Positions 50,773 through 60,019 of a stretch of 64,000 bases of DNA are shown in pieces. Position numbers and translations under genes: made by a program. The DNA lies in the IMG/VR virus record IMGVR_UViG_3300027971_000043, positions 1 to 64,000 of that record; one strand, 5' to 3'. The notes under the pieces are model-generated. The model saw only the letters and a list, made by a program, of their open reading frames with translations. It was not told the origin of the DNA and did no database searches. Source of the stretch: a virus. How positions within the stretch are numbered: position 1 is the stretch's first letter; every line of letters starts with the position of its first letter.

Positions 50773-51024
50773 TTATGAGTTCTGAGCGTTGACGTTATTG
50801 ATCAGGGTGATCAATTCGTTCACCTTAGCAGCAAGCGACTTGAAATTGTTGTTCAAGGTCGTTTGGCTGAAGGTTGCGCCAACGTCGCTAATTGTGTTGC
50901 TCGCGGTGCCGGTAGCGGCAGTCAGAGCCACAGTGTTCGTCCAGTCCGCGCCATTGGCGAGGACGCTACGAATCTGAGCGGCTAGGACATTATCCTGCGT
51001 GCGAACTTGGATGGGGAAGCTCAT
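50773..51024 (-). CDS. Small capsid-associated protein
   Basis: An 83-aa protein with an Ala/Thr-rich beta region and an Asn-rich helix (NNFKSLAAKVNELITLINNV). It directly follows the major capsid gene. A head-fibre or decoration role is likely from position, not proven. Confidence 0.5.
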   Translation of the reverse strand: MSFPIQVRTQDNVLAAQIRSVLANGADWTNTVALTAATGTASNTISDVGATFSQTTLNNNFKSLAAKVNELITLINNVNAQNS

Positions 51025-51045
51025 TTAGAGTTCTCCTTCCTTTAA

Positions 51046-52461
51046 TTAGCTAACGTAGTCAAGGCTGATGGCAGGCCGTGTGTGCAGAACGACATAGCCG
51101 TACTGCGGGAACACGGGCCGAGCGCCACTGGCCAGCACTCCGCGAAAATATCCGACATTGCCGTCCGGATTAAATGCGCGGTCAAGGATGTTAACCCATT
51201 TGAACTCACCACGGTAGTTCTGAGCGTTGAATCCCATTTTGCTGTCAACCGAGATCGCGTTAGGAACCACAGAGCGCATAACATCTTGATGGAAGATGTA
51301 GCTGACTTCATAGGTAGCCGTCTCGTAAGCAGGGTTGATGTTGTACGCCGTACCCTTGGTCGTGGTCTCCCTGCGGAAGGGGAACACGCGGATAAGTGCG
51401 TCGTTAGTCGTATCAAACACGGCGAACCGGGGAGGATACGGATCGATTGAATGGTAGAAACCACCGTAGGAACGCTCAATACCGAGAGGAGTGAGCAATT
51501 CATTCGGCTTGGCATACCGGAAGTCCTGGCGAATGTCAGCATTCAACCGGATCAGGTTTTCGCTGGTTTCAGCACCGCAGATCAACATGAACACCGGAGC
51601 GCCGTTTTCACGGCCCATGGCGTTAGTTCCCGCGCCGTCGCGGATAAGTTTCATGTAGAGCCGCTTCAGAATGCCCTGAGTCAACTGACTCTGTGGGAGA
51701 GCATTGGCAGCAAACGCGCCCGAGTTACAAGTTCCGGTACCAGTGGTAACGGCATTGTAAACGCCAACCAAGTCGGTGGCGCTGATGCTGAAGGAATTCG
51801 TTCCAGTCGAGTTGACAGGAAGAATTCCGATGGTGGAAGCGCTGGGGAGGACGAGGTTACCTTCAGCTGCAACCTGTTCGGTGTACAACTGGCGATAACG
51901 ATCCTGCCAAACCAAGGAGGTCGACTCAGTGAGGACGTCCATGATGTTGGACAGCTGTTCCCGACGTTTCACTGCGAAGCGCAAGTCTTCGAGAGCGATG
52001 TCAGGGGAGTCAACTGATGCCCATTGCAAGCGGTACTGACGAAGCTTTTGACCGAACGAAGCGTTGGTCAAAGGCTGGGGCAGTGCGTTACCAGCAGTGG
52101 ACGAAGGCGAGCTAGAAGACACCGGAGGAGTCGTTCCGCCAGAGATCGTCTGAGTATACGGATTAAATCCAGTATAGGTCTGATCAATAGGGTTCGAGCC
52201 AAGGGTCCGCCAGTTATAACCAGCGTCAGCTGTGATATCACCGGAGGTATAACCGTTAGCAGTGGAGGCTGCAATTGCCCGGGAGGGGTAGAAACGCTCG
52301 AAAGTAACCGAGCTGATCACATCGCCCATCTCCTCGGGGAAGGTTTCTTGCTTGGTGAGCTTGAGCCAAGCGGAAGTGTCAATCGTCCGGCGATAAATTT
52401 CCGGTCCGATACGACCTGCTTCTTTAACAAGAAGCTGCTCAATAGAGTACGTAGTAGCCAT
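51046..52461 (-). CDS. Major capsid protein
   Basis: A 471-aa protein between scaffold and small head genes. It opens MATTYSIEQLLVKEAGRIGP and ITSAWLKLTKQ-like segments (IDTSAWLKLTKQETFPEEM), as in capsid proteins of large podovirus-like phages. The body is alpha/beta with a C-terminal FKWVNILDRAFNPDGNVGY segment. HK97-type fold is presumed. A 270-bp leader with promoters and a hairpin precedes it, which fits high expression. Confidence 0.75.
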   Translation of the reverse strand: MATTYSIEQLLVKEAGRIGPEIYRRTIDTSAWLKLTKQETFPEEMGDVISSVTFERFYPSRAIAASTANGYTSGDITADAGYNWRTLGSNPIDQTYTGFNPYTQTISGGTTPPVSSSSPSSTAGNALPQPLTNASFGQKLRQYRLQWASVDSPDIALEDLRFAVKRREQLSNIMDVLTESTSLVWQDRYRQLYTEQVAAEGNLVLPSASTIGILPVNSTGTNSFSISATDLVGVYNAVTTGTGTCNSGAFAANALPQSQLTQGILKRLYMKLIRDGAGTNAMGRENGAPVFMLICGAETSENLIRLNADIRQDFRYAKPNELLTPLGIERSYGGFYHSIDPYPPRFAVFDTTNDALIRVFPFRRETTTKGTAYNINPAYETATYEVSYIFHQDVMRSVVPNAISVDSKMGFNAQNYRGEFKWVNILDRAFNPDGNVGYFRGVLASGARPVFPQYGYVVLHTRPAISLDYVS

Positions 52462-52731
52462 ATTAGTATCAATTTCCTTTCATCCTTCCCCCAGCTCGCG
52501 CTAAGGGTCGGTTATGATTTGTAACAACAATGCCAGTTCCTATCGGAACTATCCATCGTCGCCACTGTCAAAACTTTTCCCTGGCGGCATCCCAGAGCTT
52601 TTAATGCCCGAATTCTGCTAGACCGTTTCAATTTTTATAGGTCTTGTTCGGCAAGGGTCTCAATCTTTATACCTGCACCGAACTAGTTAAAAGTATCAAC
52701 CGGATAGAACGTGTCAATACTTTATGCAAAT
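52462..52731 (-). promoter_or_regulatory. Capsid gene leader: tandem promoters and GATA hairpin
   Basis: On the minus strand there is TTGACA (52712-52717) with TACTTT (52690-52695), 16 nt apart, and TTGAGA (52658-52663) with TATAAA (52634-52639), 18 nt apart. Around the -10 boxes TATAAAGATTGAGAC and TATAAAAATTGAAAC form a near-duplicate. Nearer the gene a hairpin AGTTCC-GATA-GGAACT (52535-52550 in plus coordinates) matches the tetraloop hairpins at 5046, 8352 and 11069. GAAAGGAAATTG precedes the ATG. Confidence 0.55.
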
Positions 52732-53961
52732 TTATTTTAAGCCACGTTCCAAAGCATCCAAGAAGTTAAGATCGGCTGGCATTTCAGCAGCTGAACCTTT
52801 AGATCTTCCAGAAGATGGGCTAACGGCGCTAAGCTCTTTAGCAAGGTTTTCAAGCTCTGTAATTCTTGCTTGAGACTTGCTTACATAGTCTTGGAATACA
52901 TTCATAACAACTGGCATAGCCGCCGCGCTAAAGGTTAATTTGGCTTTTGAACGGGGGTCGAGTTCGGTATTTTCAATATCCATAGCCTGCTTCTGAATGC
53001 TCTGAATGGTGTTGTTCCACTGTTCATTTCCCTCAATAGGGCGTAAAAGAGCGTTTTCTTTTTGCATGTTTTCCCATTCAGTCTGGTAAGCGGCTTCTAT
53101 TTCGGCTTGTGTTCTCTTTTGAAAAGCTTCATGTTGCTGTCTTTCTTCGGATTCAATCAACTGAAGAACAGTATTAACGTCCTTTGTTAAAATGTCTCTC
53201 CGAGCAAACACTTTGTGAAGGTCTTCGGCTTTGGTTCGGACGGCAAGCGAATCGACTGGGTCAAAGTTGCTGGTGGCTTCTTTAAGCATGGCTCTTCGCT
53301 TGGCCGGGTCAGTTTCTGCCATTGCTACATAAAGATTGCGCGGATCAACGTTTTCGTAAAGAGCGGCAATCTCAGCAACTTCTTTTTGCAAATTCGTTAA
53401 CGGTTCAGTGACGGCTTGTTTATATTCTCGGGTAGACTCAAGTCTGGAAAACTTTAACTCGTTTTCGTACTCATCCCTTTCAGCCTTAAGAGTATCTAAT
53501 TGACTCTGCAAATTTGCCTGTTCAACGGAAGTATTAGAAGAGTCAGTCATTTTTGTTTCCAACTCTTTCAATTTTGTTCGGGCATCTCGCAAGTCTTTTG
53601 TAAGACGCGCCCAAGCAGTTTGAGCTTCAGGTTTTAAATTGTCGGGAGTTTTAATATCTAAGTCATCAGCTGCATCAGTTTTAGCCTGAGAAACAATTTC
53701 TTCTTTACCAGTCAACCGTTTTGTCAATACGTCCAGGGGATTAGTTGTGGTTGAAGCATCCGACTTTTGGAGCGTAACAACTTCCTTACTTTTTGATGGT
53801 TCGGGAGCTACAGCAGCAACGGGTGTAGTTTCCGCAGCCACTGGTTTATCGATGGACTCAAATCCTTTATCCAAAGCATCGGCAAAAGATACAAAATTAT
53901 CTCCTGACGGCGCGGGGGTTGATGCTGGTGCTTCCGGTGTTGCGGTGGCTGTTTCACTCAT
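52732..53961 (-). CDS. Putative scaffold protein
   Basis: A 409-aa, mostly helical acidic protein with an Ala/Pro/Ser-rich N-terminus (TATPEAPASTPAPSGD), a long coiled coil (RTKLKELETKMTDSSNTSV) and a final SGRSKGSAAEMPADL. Position between portal and capsid plus this composition indicate the assembly scaffold. No protease signature seen. Confidence 0.65.
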   Translation of the reverse strand: MSETATATPEAPASTPAPSGDNFVSFADALDKGFESIDKPVAAETTPVAAVAPEPSKSKEVVTLQKSDASTTTNPLDVLTKRLTGKEEIVSQAKTDAADDLDIKTPDNLKPEAQTAWARLTKDLRDARTKLKELETKMTDSSNTSVEQANLQSQLDTLKAERDEYENELKFSRLESTREYKQAVTEPLTNLQKEVAEIAALYENVDPRNLYVAMAETDPAKRRAMLKEATSNFDPVDSLAVRTKAEDLHKVFARRDILTKDVNTVLQLIESEERQQHEAFQKRTQAEIEAAYQTEWENMQKENALLRPIEGNEQWNNTIQSIQKQAMDIENTELDPRSKAKLTFSAAAMPVVMNVFQDYVSKSQARITELENLAKELSAVSPSSGRSKGSAAEMPADLNFLDALERGLK

Positions 53962-53973
53962 GGTTTGTTTTCC

Positions 53974-54264
53974 TTATTGGTTTGTGGTTTCTATTTTAGT
54001 TTCCCAGGGTTCTGGTAATTCGTCCTTCTGGACAAAATCTTCCGACAAAGAATTTAATACTCGGATAACTTCAAAATAACCTTCTCTACGCGCATTTAAA
54101 GTCGCGTTCCAATCAATAAAGTCTACTCCAACGGGAGGCATAGTTGGGATTGGAGTCCCAAGATTTGTTAAAACTTTTGCTAACGCTTCACCGGCTTCAG
54201 AGCGACGAAAAGTTTTCCAAGCAATTTTAAAATCGTCTCGTTTGTTCCAGTCGTTTAATGTCAT
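53974..54264 (-). CDS. Small protein between portal and scaffold
   Basis: A 96-aa protein (begins MTLNDWNKRDDFKIAW). Starts at an ATGA overlap with the portal gene. Small proteins in this slot are often minor head or portal-associated factors, but no function can be given. Confidence 0.5.
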   Translation of the reverse strand: MTLNDWNKRDDFKIAWKTFRRSEAGEALAKVLTNLGTPIPTMPPVGVDFIDWNATLNARREGYFEVIRVLNSLSEDFVQKDELPEPWETKIETTNQ

Positions 54265-56570
54265 GCTTTTGGTGCGGTGTTAGTTTTCAACGCAGCACTT
54301 AAACTAGCCGCGGCCTGAGCATCTTGTAAAGCTAATTTTTGTTTCATCTCGGCTTCTTGAAACTTGGCGTCCAGCATCGCTTTTTCTTGTTTCAACTGCA
54401 TATCAAGCTGATGTTCTTGCATTTTCATTTGCATCTGAGGGCTTATAGGTTGAACTTGGCCCTGTTCTAGAGCCGCTTGCTGTTGTTCTTCGTTAGCCTT
54501 TCGGATATCTTCCTCAACATCACGTTGCAAATTGACGACAGCTTCTCGCATTAAATTCATTGCCATTTTAATCTGACCGAGTTCTCCTTGCTTTGTCTGG
54601 TCTTGAGCAATCCTGATAAAATGATCATTAACGTGCTGGAACATTAAGGAGAGATAAGCCAATGTTTGCTGTTTATCTTGTACTTGTTTATTCTGCACTG
54701 CCTCAACAATAGGACTACTCTCGCCGAGATGCACAGATAAATGAACGGAGTGATTTTCGCTAGGCAGAACGGTCATCTGTTTGCCCTCCTGCATTGCAGC
54801 GTTTTCTAACTGAGCAATCTTGGCGTCGGCAGGAATACGATTTTTAACGTTAGGATTTGGTAGATAACGGTCGACCTGATCGTAACCGACTCGAGCAGCA
54901 ATCCGGTCGCGAATTGCGTTGACTTGACCGACCTCATCAAAACGGGGAAGCATTCCCATAAATTCATTGAAGGCCGTAATACGAGCCGCTGGAGAACCTA
55001 ACCCAACGGACTTAACTGGCTCCACGCTGTATACGGCTTTGACTGCTTGCCACGGAACTCCTCTTTCTTCCAAACGAGTACGGAACAGCATGGCTTCTTT
55101 TGCTCCGTCTTCTTCTGGAACCCAAGTATCCCGTTGCAGTCTCCTAAACTGTTCCCGAAGCAATCTGCCCCAAGGAACGTAAAACAAATTCATTGAGTTC
55201 GTTGTAAGAATACTTTCATTCGCTACTTGGGCTTCAACTTCTGTGGCAGTCCTTGGATTTCCGGAAGGACCATTCATTTGAGTCCTATAAGATCCAGTAT
55301 TGCTTTGGCGAACCATCGCCATCTCATTAATTAAAGGCTGAACATTGGCTGCTAAATTTGGGTACTGAGTTTGAACAACATTAAGTCCTGGGGGCAAAAA
55401 CGATAGCGGTCCGGAATACGCCATCGACATTCTAGAAACATCTTCTCCACTTTGGGGTTGAAGAAGAACGGAAGTCTGTAGCATAGCTCCATCTGCCATG
55501 GCGCAACGCAAACGATTGGTCATCTGAATGTGCGGGAAAATCTTATAGCCTAACCCGCGAATAGAGTGATACGTGCCGTTACCAATGCCATATGTAAAAA
55601 TATGAAAAGCTTCTTCAGCGGCTTTAAACTGATTAATCTTCTTAAATAAAAAATCACCACTTCCATCTCTTCGCCCAATCGCGTGTGAATAGGATCCGTC
55701 AAACTCTCGAACGTAATAGTGTACAACGTGAATTTCTTTTGCTCGAACATGAGCAAAGTAAAGATCATTGTTCTTCATTTGCCTCTGGAGTTCTTCCCAG
55801 TTTAAGCCGTCGGCAGGAAAAGTCGTGGTAGCGTCAATAATTGCTTGTCTTGTTGCCTCAACATTCCATCCGGCCTGGGCAGCAATTTTAGGATCTTTAA
55901 TGTACTCGTATAATTCGTGGGTTAGGTAAATCCTGCGAACGCAAGCTATATCGACTTTTCCTTCGGTTGCGGAAGTTCCGCGAGGAATAAAGAAATCACC
56001 AATAGGGCAAACATTCCACTTCCAATTTCGATCATCCTCAAAGAAGGCAATTCCTAAACCTTGCGAAACAAAATAATAAGAAAGCAGTTGTTGTTTAAAA
56101 TAAAAACTGCCCCAATCTTTAGTGATAAGACGATTAAATTCTTCGGCAATAATTGCTCCGTATTCTTCTCTTTGACTTTCGTCGCCAAACTTAGTTCTAA
56201 CGTTTACCAAACGGTCAACAGAAGTTACAAGGTCATTATATGACGTAAGAGCTTTTTCAAGGTCTGCCCCAGCTTCACCGAAATTTAAATTGGCGCGGTA
56301 ACTTTGACCTAGTCTGCGAAGTACGATTGGGTCGTAAGGAGAGGCTCCGTCAAACATATCCATGATCCGAGCGCGATCGCGAGCGGACTGTTCGTCAGCC
56401 AAATACAATTGTTGATACAAACCGTGCAAACCTTTTTGATCGGTAATTCGGGTTTTAGGCGCTTTTCCCTTGTTATCCAAATTTAACAAAGAATCGTCGT
56501 TAGGAGAAGAAATAGGATATTTGGGCTCCACAAGTTTGGCTAGTATGGGGGAAGTGAATGTTCCTGTCAA
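54261..56570 (-). CDS. Portal (head-to-tail connector) protein
   Basis: A 769-aa protein that directly follows the large terminase, in the slot and size range of large podovirus-like portals. The C-terminal 80 residues are a Gln/Met-rich coiled coil (MQMKMQEHQLDMQLKQ). The first codon is TTG at 56570, and no good Shine-Dalgarno precedes it. TTGACA there with CATACT 17 nt on (56565-56570 and 56542-56547) looks like a promoter, so the true start may be the in-frame GTG at 56531 (residue 14). The portal forms the DNA channel at the capsid vertex. Confidence 0.75.
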   Translation of the reverse strand: MTGTFTSPILAKLVEPKYPISSPNDDSLLNLDNKGKAPKTRITDQKGLHGLYQQLYLADEQSARDRARIMDMFDGASPYDPIVLRRLGQSYRANLNFGEAGADLEKALTSYNDLVTSVDRLVNVRTKFGDESQREEYGAIIAEEFNRLITKDWGSFYFKQQLLSYYFVSQGLGIAFFEDDRNWKWNVCPIGDFFIPRGTSATEGKVDIACVRRIYLTHELYEYIKDPKIAAQAGWNVEATRQAIIDATTTFPADGLNWEELQRQMKNNDLYFAHVRAKEIHVVHYYVREFDGSYSHAIGRRDGSGDFLFKKINQFKAAEEAFHIFTYGIGNGTYHSIRGLGYKIFPHIQMTNRLRCAMADGAMLQTSVLLQPQSGEDVSRMSMAYSGPLSFLPPGLNVVQTQYPNLAANVQPLINEMAMVRQSNTGSYRTQMNGPSGNPRTATEVEAQVANESILTTNSMNLFYVPWGRLLREQFRRLQRDTWVPEEDGAKEAMLFRTRLEERGVPWQAVKAVYSVEPVKSVGLGSPAARITAFNEFMGMLPRFDEVGQVNAIRDRIAARVGYDQVDRYLPNPNVKNRIPADAKIAQLENAAMQEGKQMTVLPSENHSVHLSVHLGESSPIVEAVQNKQVQDKQQTLAYLSLMFQHVNDHFIRIAQDQTKQGELGQIKMAMNLMREAVVNLQRDVEEDIRKANEEQQQAALEQGQVQPISPQMQMKMQEHQLDMQLKQEKAMLDAKFQEAEMKQKLALQDAQAAASLSAALKTNTAPKA

Positions 56571-56581
56571 TCAGATTTCAG

Positions 56582-58318
56582 TTAACCTAAAAACGAAGAT
56601 GTGGACACGGCTTGGTCTAATTTCTTTACTTGCTTTTGCCAAGAATCTCTTATTTTACCCCCAAAAAGAGAACCTGCTTGAATGCCAAGTCTTTGCCTGG
56701 CAAGGTCAAGCCCAAGGAAAAAGGCGTCGGCTAAATCGGGTGATCGGCCAAGACGAAGTTTGTAGTCTCGCTTGGGCTCAATAGTGACCTTACCTCCCGC
56801 TGTGGTTGTATACTTTCGACCGGTCATCTCTTTGGCTAAGTCGGGGAGTATACCTTTAAGCTGGCCCGACCTCATATATTCAACTCCCGAAAACCACAGT
56901 TCGGTAACGCGGTTAGTATACTTATCTAAGCCTCGAATGGGATTAGTAATGCTAACGGGCAAAGCGGATGCTTTTTCTCCAAACTTGATTCGTACAATTC
57001 TTGGGGACCAAAGCTCAGCCAAGATGTCGCAAAACGGATCGCCTGCTCCAGTAGCGTCTATGGCTAGCCGTTCAGGAGGTACACCGGATTCATTGCATAA
57101 CCGAATAACTTCTCGGGCAATCTGAAAGTTTCTGGGTTCTGGTTTGGTAACATCTTCTCTTAGGTGATGGAATTTATGCAATGCTACGGCGGGACCAGAC
57201 TCCTCGCTCTGACCATATTTAATAATGGCGAGAACTGATCTATCTCCTCCATTTGTGAATGCCGGATCAAATCCAGCCAGGAACATAGGAGTATTCGACC
57301 ATCTGGGTTCTTTGGCGACATCGTACTTTCTGAAATCGGCTTCCGAATAAATGCCCTCTTCAGCCCCAACAGGAGCTGGAAAACTTCTTATGAATCTCCA
57401 GAATGACAAGGAGTTTTCTCCCTCGTTCTCAATTGCGTATTTTACTTGCTTGGAGGTTAACAAAAACGGCCATTTATCATTGTGCTCGATGTTGGGTGTT
57501 TTAAGTCCGTCTAAGTGAACGCATTTCCCCGTCTTGGTATCCCACTCATCGGCGTCTACTGTGATTGAATTCCAACCGTCTTTTGGCGTGGAGAACACTC
57601 CAAATGGATCGTACTGCGAATTGAAATTACCTAGGGCGACGCATTGAAATTGAGGGTTAGCATTAAGATTATTAATAGCCTCAAAGACAGAGTTGGTAAC
57701 GTCGGTGGCCTCGTCAATAATTAGAAACACTCTTTTATTCTTTAAACCAATTAGTTTGGCGGTTGCTTCTTTTTCCTTGTCCGGGCTGGAGGGAACCAAG
57801 GTTATGGAGGATCGATCCGAAGCTTCGCCGGACTCAGATACGTCCAGCACAATCTTACCCATCGAGTCAATTAACTTTCCGGGAAGTCCTGGAACCTGCA
57901 TATACCGCTCGCGTATTGAACCCCATAAACGCTTTCTAGCTTCGCGAACGCTGGTCGTAGTAACCAGCACAAGAGTTTCATGCGGGGCGCACAGCCAATT
58001 AACAAGACCCCACATGGCCATAGTAGAAGTTTTAGCTGAGGACTTTGGTCCGGAAATGGCTAGATAGTTATGTTCGCAAGCTCGCTCAATCATCCAGTCA
58101 GCCCAAGGGTGCCAATGAAATCCGTTTTTGCTTTTAGTTTTGTGGTATGGCCATAAAATATCTACCACATTTTTAAAGTGCTGAGCCTTGCCCAAACCTC
58201 CATCTTCCGGGCGCAAACCCCATTTGAAGGCGAGCAATTCAATGTCGAGGTCGCCAGCACCATCGGGCCAGGACTTTCCATATTTCTCTATAGGCAAGGG
58301 ACTACTCTGCATAATCAC
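56582..58318 (-). CDS. terL: Terminase large subunit
   Basis: A 578-aa packaging ATPase-nuclease. Walker A is the atypical SGPKSSAKTS (89-98), Walker B is VFLIIDEA (Asp202, Glu203), and nuclease acidic residues are in GFDPAF (Asp351), LAIDATGAGD (Asp421) and SPDLADAFF near the C-terminus. It cuts and pumps DNA into the prohead. Start is GTG 58318 or ATG 58312, with no strong Shine-Dalgarno. It opens the minus-strand late block and is divergent from the replication genes. Confidence 0.92.
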   Translation of the reverse strand: MIMQSSPLPIEKYGKSWPDGAGDLDIELLAFKWGLRPEDGGLGKAQHFKNVVDILWPYHKTKSKNGFHWHPWADWMIERACEHNYLAISGPKSSAKTSTMAMWGLVNWLCAPHETLVLVTTTSVREARKRLWGSIRERYMQVPGLPGKLIDSMGKIVLDVSESGEASDRSSITLVPSSPDKEKEATAKLIGLKNKRVFLIIDEATDVTNSVFEAINNLNANPQFQCVALGNFNSQYDPFGVFSTPKDGWNSITVDADEWDTKTGKCVHLDGLKTPNIEHNDKWPFLLTSKQVKYAIENEGENSLSFWRFIRSFPAPVGAEEGIYSEADFRKYDVAKEPRWSNTPMFLAGFDPAFTNGGDRSVLAIIKYGQSEESGPAVALHKFHHLREDVTKPEPRNFQIAREVIRLCNESGVPPERLAIDATGAGDPFCDILAELWSPRIVRIKFGEKASALPVSITNPIRGLDKYTNRVTELWFSGVEYMRSGQLKGILPDLAKEMTGRKYTTTAGGKVTIEPKRDYKLRLGRSPDLADAFFLGLDLARQRLGIQAGSLFGGKIRDSWQKQVKKLDQAVSTSSFLG

Positions 58319-58346
58319 TTGACAGTTGTCAATTTGAGTTCACTCT
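58319..58346 (+). promoter_or_regulatory. Promoter-like region for the replication module
   Basis: TTGACA (58319-58324), 16 nt, CACTCT (58341-58346) on the plus strand. The -35 box is half of a palindrome TTGACA-GT-TGTCAA (58319-58332), a possible operator between the divergent late and replication blocks. The -10 match is weak. Confidence 0.4.
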
Positions 58347-58375
58347 ACGTTCCACGATGAATACACACTTAAAAA

Positions 58376-58777
58376 ATGAACAGTTGTACAAAAGGCAAAG
58401 TCGGAGAACGTGAGTGGCGCGACGTCCTCAAGGCGAAAGGTTTCGAGGCAAGGCGCGGTCGCCAGTTCTCGGGGAGCCCGGAATCGCCAGATGTTGTCAG
58501 CAACCTCCCTTTTCACTTTGAAGTCAAAAGGGTTGAGGCACTCAACATTAATAAAGCAATGGAGCAGGCCAAACGAGACAGTGGCAAGAGTGTGCCAGTT
58601 GTGGCCCATAGAAAAAACAAGTGCCCGTGGCTTGTTACGATGGCTGCGGAAGATTGGCTTGAACTAGTTCGTGAAAAACACTCAGACGCTTGTTCAACTT
58701 CGCTCGTGGCAGGAGAAATCAAAAAGTATTATACTTCAGGCAATTCAGAACCACTCGATCGCGCTGGATTGCTCTGA
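58376..58777 (+). CDS. PD-(D/E)XK nuclease, Hjc/VRR-like
   Basis: A 133-aa nuclease with a Glu in VGEREW (Glu11), SPDVV (Asp39) and FEVKR (Glu49, Lys51), the active-site layout of Holliday-junction-resolvase or VRR-type enzymes in phages. It might resolve branched DNA before packaging; it lies next to TerL. The last 107 nt overlap the helicase gene in another frame. Confidence 0.75.
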   Translation: MNSCTKGKVGEREWRDVLKAKGFEARRGRQFSGSPESPDVVSNLPFHFEVKRVEALNINKAMEQAKRDSGKSVPVVAHRKNKCPWLVTMAAEDWLELVREKHSDACSTSLVAGEIKKYYTSGNSEPLDRAGLL

Positions 58778-59975
58778 TACTGGAACTGGAAAAACAGTAA
58801 CGGCTTGTTCGGTAGTCAAAGAACTTGATATCCCGTTTGCAATTGTAGCTCCTAAAATAGTTCTTCCGGCTTGGAAAGAATGGTGTAGCACTTTTGGGCT
58901 ACAACCAAAATTCGTACTTAACTACGAAAAGTTGCGTACTGGTAACACTCCTCACATTAAAAAACTAGGAAATAAGCAATGGGAGTGGACGGACAGCAAT
59001 CCTAATTTTATGTACATATTCGACGAGGTGCATAAGTGTAAAAGCTATAAGTCTCAAAATGGGGCAATGCTTGAGGCTGCGAAATCTTCTAAAATCCTGA
59101 TGCTATCGGCTACCGCGGCCGGCAGTCCGTTGGATATGCGTTTTACGGGGAGACTGTTGGGGTTACACAACGGAGTAAACTTTTTTAGTTGGCTTCACAA
59201 GAACGGCGTAGTTAAAGCTCCGTGGGGAGGAATGACTTTTCGTGGGGGCAAGAAAGTTCTTACGGACATCCATTCGAAGATATTCCCGGACAAGGGGGTT
59301 CGGATAAGGATTAGTGAGCTTGGAGATGCTTTCCCAAGCAATCAGGTTAACGCTCAAACGTTTGACATTTCCCCAAAGATCGGAGAACTATATCAGCAAG
59401 TAGAGCGAGAGATAGCTGAACTAAAAGATAAAGCCAAAGACGATAGGGATCCGGAAAGCCCTTTAACAAAACGCCTCCGCATGAGACAGGAAATTGAACT
59501 TTTGCGAGTTCCTGTAATTGTAGAAATGGCGGAAGAATTTCTTGCAGAGGATAAAAGCGTTGTCTGCTTTGTGAACTTCAGACAAACATTGGAAGCAATC
59601 GGAGAGCGGATGAAGAAACTAAAACCTTTGTTTATCCACGGCGGCCAATCTTCTGAGGAGCGAGAAGATAATGTAAAGGCATTCCAATCAAACGCACATC
59701 ATCTATTGTTGTGTCAAATAAACGCGGGAGGAGTTGGAGTGAGTCTTCACGATTTGCACGGAAGGCCACGCGTATCGCTAATTAGTCCAACGTACTCGGC
59801 TATTGACTTGAAGCAGGCTCTTGGTCGTATTCATCGTTCAGGAGCAAAATCGCCAGCTCTTCAATACATTTTATTTGCAGCCAATTCTGTTGAGGAAGAA
59901 GTTAGCCAGTCCGTCAAGAGAAAACTTCGTAACATTGATTTATTAAACGACGGCGATTTGTTAACTCATAATTAA
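58671..59975 (+). CDS. SF2 (SNF2-like) helicase
   Basis: A 434-aa helicase from GTG 58671. An LRSWQ Q-motif, SDTGTGKT (Walker A, 35-42), FDEVHKC (DEVH, 118-121), LSATAA (motif III), HGGQSSEEREDNV and QALGRIHRSG (motif VI near 390) are present. It is a compact SF2 enzyme used for DNA unwinding in replication or recombination. It is not the same as the helicase inside the giant protein. Confidence 0.88.
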   Translation: MKNTQTLVQLRSWQEKSKSIILQAIQNHSIALDCSDTGTGKTVTACSVVKELDIPFAIVAPKIVLPAWKEWCSTFGLQPKFVLNYEKLRTGNTPHIKKLGNKQWEWTDSNPNFMYIFDEVHKCKSYKSQNGAMLEAAKSSKILMLSATAAGSPLDMRFTGRLLGLHNGVNFFSWLHKNGVVKAPWGGMTFRGGKKVLTDIHSKIFPDKGVRIRISELGDAFPSNQVNAQTFDISPKIGELYQQVEREIAELKDKAKDDRDPESPLTKRLRMRQEIELLRVPVIVEMAEEFLAEDKSVVCFVNFRQTLEAIGERMKKLKPLFIHGGQSSEEREDNVKAFQSNAHHLLLCQINAGGVGVSLHDLHGRPRVSLISPTYSAIDLKQALGRIHRSGAKSPALQYILFAANSVEEEVSQSVKRKLRNIDLLNDGDLLTHN

Positions 59976-59978
59976 TCC

Positions 59979-60006
59979 TTGACGGTTGTGATTCCAGAGT
60001 CACAAT
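59979..60006 (+). promoter_or_regulatory. Promoter for the split nuclease operon
   Basis: TTGACG (59979-59984), 16 nt, CACAAT (60001-60006), 13 nt before the ATG at 60020, so the mRNA leader would be only a few bases. Spacing matches other promoters in the window. Confidence 0.5.
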
Positions 60007-60019
60007 CTACCCCACGCTA

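Noticed and set aside
51451-52017. 188-aa plus-strand ORF antisense to the capsid gene
   Set aside because: Complementary frame of the major capsid gene; no promoter or ribosome site.
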